NCBI GenBank assembly: GCA_035620975.1
Contig: DASPFV010000202.1
Location: 1-44,994 of the forward strand
From: DASPFV01 sp035620975
Lineage (GTDB): Bacteria; Acidobacteriota; Vicinamibacteria; Vicinamibacterales; 2-12-FULL-66-21
Direction: 5' to 3'
Length of the DNA: 44,994 nucleotides
Shown here one piece after another: positions 42,086 through 44,994 of this stretch. The position numbers and the translations under genes are program-made. A model generated the notes under the pieces. It ran no database searches. It worked only from the letters and a program-made list of their open reading frames with translations, and was not told the DNA's origin. Numbering within the stretch: position 1 is the first letter of the stretch; each line of letters begins with the position of its first letter.

Positions 42086-42952
42086 CTACGTCACGGCAAA
42101 CAGCCGCGCCAGAGCCCAGGCCGCGCCGCCGGTCGCGAGGATGAGCAGCCCGAAGGGCAGCCCTCCGAAAGTCGCCCCGATTGCCGCATTCACGAGCACC
42201 AGCGACAGCACGCCGGTCCGGACGGCGTGGCGCACGGCCCCTGCGCTCGGTTCGCGATACGCCGTCCAGAATGGCGGGACGACGCGCCAGCCGAGGACGA
42301 CGACCAACGCCAGCCCGGCGAGCGAGCCCCCGCTGACCGCGAGGGTGACCGAGGTCAGTGCCAGCAGGGCAATACACAAGGATATCAGAGCCATGCCGGC
42401 GGCACGCCGGCCCCCGCCGTGGACTTCGCCCCGGCTGAGGCCGGTCACGGCGCCGATGTAGACGAGCGGGATGGCCGCGAGCGGCCAGGCCGTTGCCAGG
42501 GCAGCCGGGACGGCGCTCACACCCAGGAGCAGGTTCAGAGCGCGGCACAGCCCCATGTTCACCGGCCCGATTGCCGCCTGATGCTTCCCCCAGGCGTCGT
42601 ACACCACCACGAGCACCGCGATCGCCGCGGCGATCTGCGCCGGGCTGCGACCAGCCGCCGAGGCCGAGAGCACGCCTCCCGTGAGCAGGCCGGCGCCGAG
42701 GGCTGCGGCCGTGGACACACGTACGCGTCCGGAGGGGAGGGGTCGCTCGGGCCGTTCGACCGCATCGAGATGGCGGTCGAAGACGTCGTTCAGCACGACG
42801 CCGCCGCCATACAGGCAAGCCGTCGCGACCAGCAGCCAGGGCAGCTCTGCGGCGTCCTGCAGCCCTGCAATCGAGAACCCGGCCAGCACGTCTGCCAGCG
42901 CAGTGACGACGTTGGGCGGTCGCAGCAGCTCCAGCCAGGCTCGGATTGTCAC
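42086..42952 (-). CDS. eboC: UbiA-like prenyltransferase EboC
   Basis: The 288-residue membrane protein has about eight helices. It begins IRAWLELLRPPNVVTALADV, followed by the first UbiA motif NDVFDRHLDAVERPERPLPSG. The second Asp-rich motif of UbiA enzymes is not obvious; the equivalent loop reads YIGAVTGLSRGEVHGG, which lacks DxxxD. GTG 42952 is chosen because it lies just before the family N-terminus; the frame is open back to 43042. EboC is expected to act on a lipid or aromatic acceptor in the ebo pathway, but the substrate is unknown. It is separated from eboD by 178 bases with no gene, so it may be the first gene of the operon or separately initiated. Confidence 0.88.
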   Translation of the reverse strand: MTIRAWLELLRPPNVVTALADVLAGFSIAGLQDAAELPWLLVATACLYGGGVVLNDVFDRHLDAVERPERPLPSGRVRVSTAAALGAGLLTGGVLSASAAGRSPAQIAAAIAVLVVVYDAWGKHQAAIGPVNMGLCRALNLLLGVSAVPAALATAWPLAAIPLVYIGAVTGLSRGEVHGGGRRAAGMALISLCIALLALTSVTLAVSGGSLAGLALVVVLGWRVVPPFWTAYREPSAGAVRHAVRTGVLSLVLVNAAIGATFGGLPFGLLILATGGAAWALARLFAVT

Positions 42953-43129
42953 AGGCGGAGGGTGGATCCCGGCACGCCGCGGCGCGACTCCACGGTCACG
43001 AGCGGCATTCTCGGCGAGCCGGACGCGGCCTGCAACGGCCAAGCTTGCGGGCCGGCCCGTCTGATGATGCAGAATGCCGGCAGGAGGGTCGCCGGCATTG
43101 ACCCCTGTTCCGTCCAGGTGCTACAAGCA

Positions 43130-43156
43130 TTGACAGCCGCCCACGAGCGTTAGTCT
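43130..43156 (+). promoter_or_regulatory. Possible promoter of the haem-protein gene
   Basis: A TTGACA hexamer (43130-43135) is followed after 15 bases by TAGTCT (43151-43156), a weak and closely spaced -10. It is 26 bases before GTG 43182, in the divergent region shared with eboC. Confidence 0.4.
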
Positions 43157-43181
43157 CGCCGCGGCGCGAGAGGTAATCCAC

Positions 43182-43760
43182 GTGAAGCAATGGTTGCTGA
43201 TCGGAGCGGCATGCATCGGCCTGATGGCGGCGGGCACGAACGCGTCGTTCGGCGCCGCCCAGGCCGGCAGCGCGGCCGCTGGCCAGAAACTGACGCCGGA
43301 CGAGATCCTCGAGTTCCAGACCAGGCAGGAGCAGCCAGGATCGGCCGAGGCCGGGCGGCTCATTTACGAGAAGCAGTGCGCCTCCTGCCATCGGTTCGGG
43401 GAGATCGGGCGGGACGTCGGTCCCGATCTGACCACGATCGCCAGCCGCTTCAAGAAGCGCGACGTGCTCGAAGCGATCCTCTGGCCCTCCAAGGTGATTT
43501 CGGATCAGTACAAGTCCGAGATGTTCGAGCTCAGCGATGGCACTATCGTCACCGGCGTGCTGGTGCGGGAGAACGCCATCGCTGCACTAGTGCGGACTGC
43601 TGACAATCCTGACAAGCCGGTGCAGGTGCCCAAGGCCAAGATCACCACGCGCGCCGAATCCACGGTGTCGCTCATGCCCGAAGGGCTGCTCGACGGCTAC
43701 AGCCAGGAAGACATCACGAACCTCCTCACCTTCATGCTCTCGGGTCCGCCGGGGAAGTAA
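43182..43760 (+). CDS. Secreted c-type haem protein with TIGR02603-like domain
   Basis: The 192-residue protein has a signal peptide (LLIGAACIGLMAAGTNASFGA) and a single haem site CASCH near residue 66, in IYEKQCASCHRFGEIGRDVGPDL. The downstream pattern (RDVLEAILWPSKVISDQY, LSDGTIVTGVLVREN, SLMPEGLLDGYSQEDITNLLTFML) matches the 'putative haem-binding domain' TIGR02603, common in Planctomycetes, Verrucomicrobia and Acidobacteriota, where it is usually fused to large dehydrogenases or stands alone. The redox partner is unknown. GTG 43182 has GAGAGG nine bases upstream. It is divergent from eboC and convergent with the ABC permease. Confidence 0.88.
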   Translation: MKQWLLIGAACIGLMAAGTNASFGAAQAGSAAAGQKLTPDEILEFQTRQEQPGSAEAGRLIYEKQCASCHRFGEIGRDVGPDLTTIASRFKKRDVLEAILWPSKVISDQYKSEMFELSDGTIVTGVLVRENAIAALVRTADNPDKPVQVPKAKITTRAESTVSLMPEGLLDGYSQEDITNLLTFMLSGPPGK

Positions 43761-43908
43761 GGTTCCGGATCCGTTCCGTTGTGGTGACCGGCGCAACCTT
43801 GAGCGCTCGACGCGTCCAGCTCGGCGCGAGGTCCACGTTCCGAGGAGGCTTCCAGCTTTCAGCGGCCCATGAGGACGACACTCAGGCGTCGTTCGGCCTG
43901 CAATCGGG

Positions 43909-44994
43909 TCACTGCGCACGCAGGAGCGTGGCCGGCTCGATGGACGCCGCGCGCCGCGCCGGCAGCCACGTCGCGGCAACGGCGATCCCCATGATGGCGG
44001 CGGCGGGCGCGACGAACGCGGAAAGCGACGGATCGAAAACGCTTCCCGCCCCGCCGCCGGCGCGGACGATGGTGGCGAGCCCGAACATCAGCCCCAGACC
44101 CAGCACGATGCCCACGCCAGCGAGCCTGACCGTCTGCATCGTCACCAGCCGGGCCAGATCGCGCTCGGTCGCGCCCAGCGCGACGCGCACGGCCAGTTCG
44201 CGCGCGCGGCGCGCGACGGCGAACGCCAGCACGCCGTAGATTCCCGCCATCGTCAGGAGCATGCCAATGCCAATCAGGGGGAACAGCGGCGCGGTGCCGA
44301 CCATCATCTCCTGACCCATGATGCGGATGACCTGATCGTAGGTGCCCACCCCGGCAACGACGTTCCCGGCTGCGGCGTCCCGCAGCGCGGCACGCACCGG
44401 CCTGACGAGTGCGGCTGGATCGTTCGCTCGCACCAGGAAGGACAGGCTCCGCGGCATCTCCTGCAGCGGCAGGAAGAGCCTTGGCGATCCGCTGGCATCC
44501 TGCATCGGGTTGTTCGAATAGTCGGCGACCACGCCGACGACGTCGTAGGCGGCGCCGCCAATCCAGATCGAGGCGCCGACAGGGCTGCGATCGGGGAAGA
44601 GGCGGCTCGCCAGGGCCTCGTTGACGACGACCGTTCGCATCGACGCCGGTTCTCCATCCACGAAGGTCCGCCCGGCCCGGATCGTGATTCCGAGCGCTTC
44701 GACGAACGACGGGCTGATCGCGACGCGCTCGGCGGAGATCGCCGCGCCGGTCCCGGGGCCGCGCGCCACCGGCTCGTTCGGGCCCCGGGCGCGGAAGGGC
44801 ATTGCCGTCGCCGCGGCGGCCGTCTCGACTCCCGGCATGCCCCGCAGCACCTCGAGCATGTGAGATGCGGAGACTCCGCCGGGATTGTCCACGCGCGCCG
44901 AGAGCAGCGGCCGCGTCTCGAACCCCATGATGCCCCTGCGCGCCCTGAGATACCCATTCACCATCGTCGTGGTCACCACGAGCAATGCGATGGT
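43909..44994 (-). CDS. MacB/FtsX-type ABC transporter permease (ADOP-like), C-terminal part
   Basis: The frame is open to the right window edge, giving at least 361 residues. It contains a MacB periplasmic core domain (RVAISPSFVEALGITIRAGRTF, VVVNEALASRLFPDRSPVG, YDVVGVVADYSNNPMQ) and the C-terminal FtsX domain with three membrane helices and ARRARELAVRVALGATERDL and ATWLPARRAASIEPATLLR. This is the pattern of the duplicated orphan permeases abundant in Acidobacteriota, which lack a linked ATPase. The substrate is unknown. The N-terminal half lies outside the window. The 148 bases between it and the haem-protein gene hold nothing identifiable. Confidence 0.9.
   Translation of the reverse strand, partial: TIALLVVTTTMVNGYLRARRGIMGFETRPLLSARVDNPGGVSASHMLEVLRGMPGVETAAAATAMPFRARGPNEPVARGPGTGAAISAERVAISPSFVEALGITIRAGRTFVDGEPASMRTVVVNEALASRLFPDRSPVGASIWIGGAAYDVVGVVADYSNNPMQDASGSPRLFLPLQEMPRSLSFLVRANDPAALVRPVRAALRDAAAGNVVAGVGTYDQVIRIMGQEMMVGTAPLFPLIGIGMLLTMAGIYGVLAFAVARRARELAVRVALGATERDLARLVTMQTVRLAGVGIVLGLGLMFGLATIVRAGGGAGSVFDPSLSAFVAPAAAIMGIAVAATWLPARRAASIEPATLLRAQ

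Overview
The window is GC-rich, gene-dense bacterial DNA. Several features point to an Acidobacteriota member, probably the Vicinamibacteria side: very high GC at third codon positions, an orphan MacB-type permease, a TIGR02603-type haem protein, a fused CcoNO oxidase subunit and many short interspersed 'word' repeats. This assignment is an inference from gene content. No rRNA, tRNA, CRISPR array, prophage or insertion sequence is visible.

Layout. (1) 1-1670, minus strand: the sulfate-activation genes cysD and cysN (cut by the window edge), preceded by a Cys-rich leader ORF and a TTGACA promoter. (2) 1.9-12.05 kb: ppc (minus), diverging from an archaeal-type ornithine cyclodeaminase, then gltB-gltD; this is anaplerosis plus glutamate synthesis. 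(3) 12.05-18.13 kb: a 680-base non-coding region, a Gcw_chp/TorF-type porin, glnD, a P-II gene and amt; this is ammonium sensing and uptake. (4) 18.15-24.46 kb: a sulfite-to-cysteine operon with a siroheme branch (met8-like, cobA), sulfite/nitrite reductase, cysM, a JAMM protease (Mec) and a CysO carrier fused to its MoeZ-like activating enzyme. It is preceded by a Cys-rich leader ORF with a CxCCC run and by a textbook intrinsic terminator. (5) 24.57-27.3 kb: esterase, small membrane protein, NIPSNAP protein and a VTT/DedA protein, with interspersed repeats. (6) 27.4-36.0 kb: a cbb3 oxidase assembly and structural cluster (ccoI, ccoS, ccoNO fusion, ccoQ, one-haem ccoP, ccoG, fixH, SafE-like). 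(7) 36.5-43.0 kb, minus strand: an ebo cluster (eboC, eboD, a small unrecognised gene in the eboA position, eboB, eboE, eboF) with a translationally coupled GAF gene at its end. (8) 43.2-45 kb: a haem-binding protein and the C-terminal part of an ABC permease.

The most interesting signal is that both sulfur-assimilation operons start with a TTGACA promoter followed almost at once by a short ORF with six Cys codons. In the second case the ORF is followed by an 11-bp GC hairpin and nine T residues. This looks like cysteine-responsive attenuation, known for leaderless polycysteine ORFs in mycobacteria but unexpected here. Other points of note are the CysO-MoeZ fusion with a buried Gly-Gly next to a JAMM protease, the ebo cluster with non-standard members, and a 33-base hairpin repeat that sits inside another repeat word.
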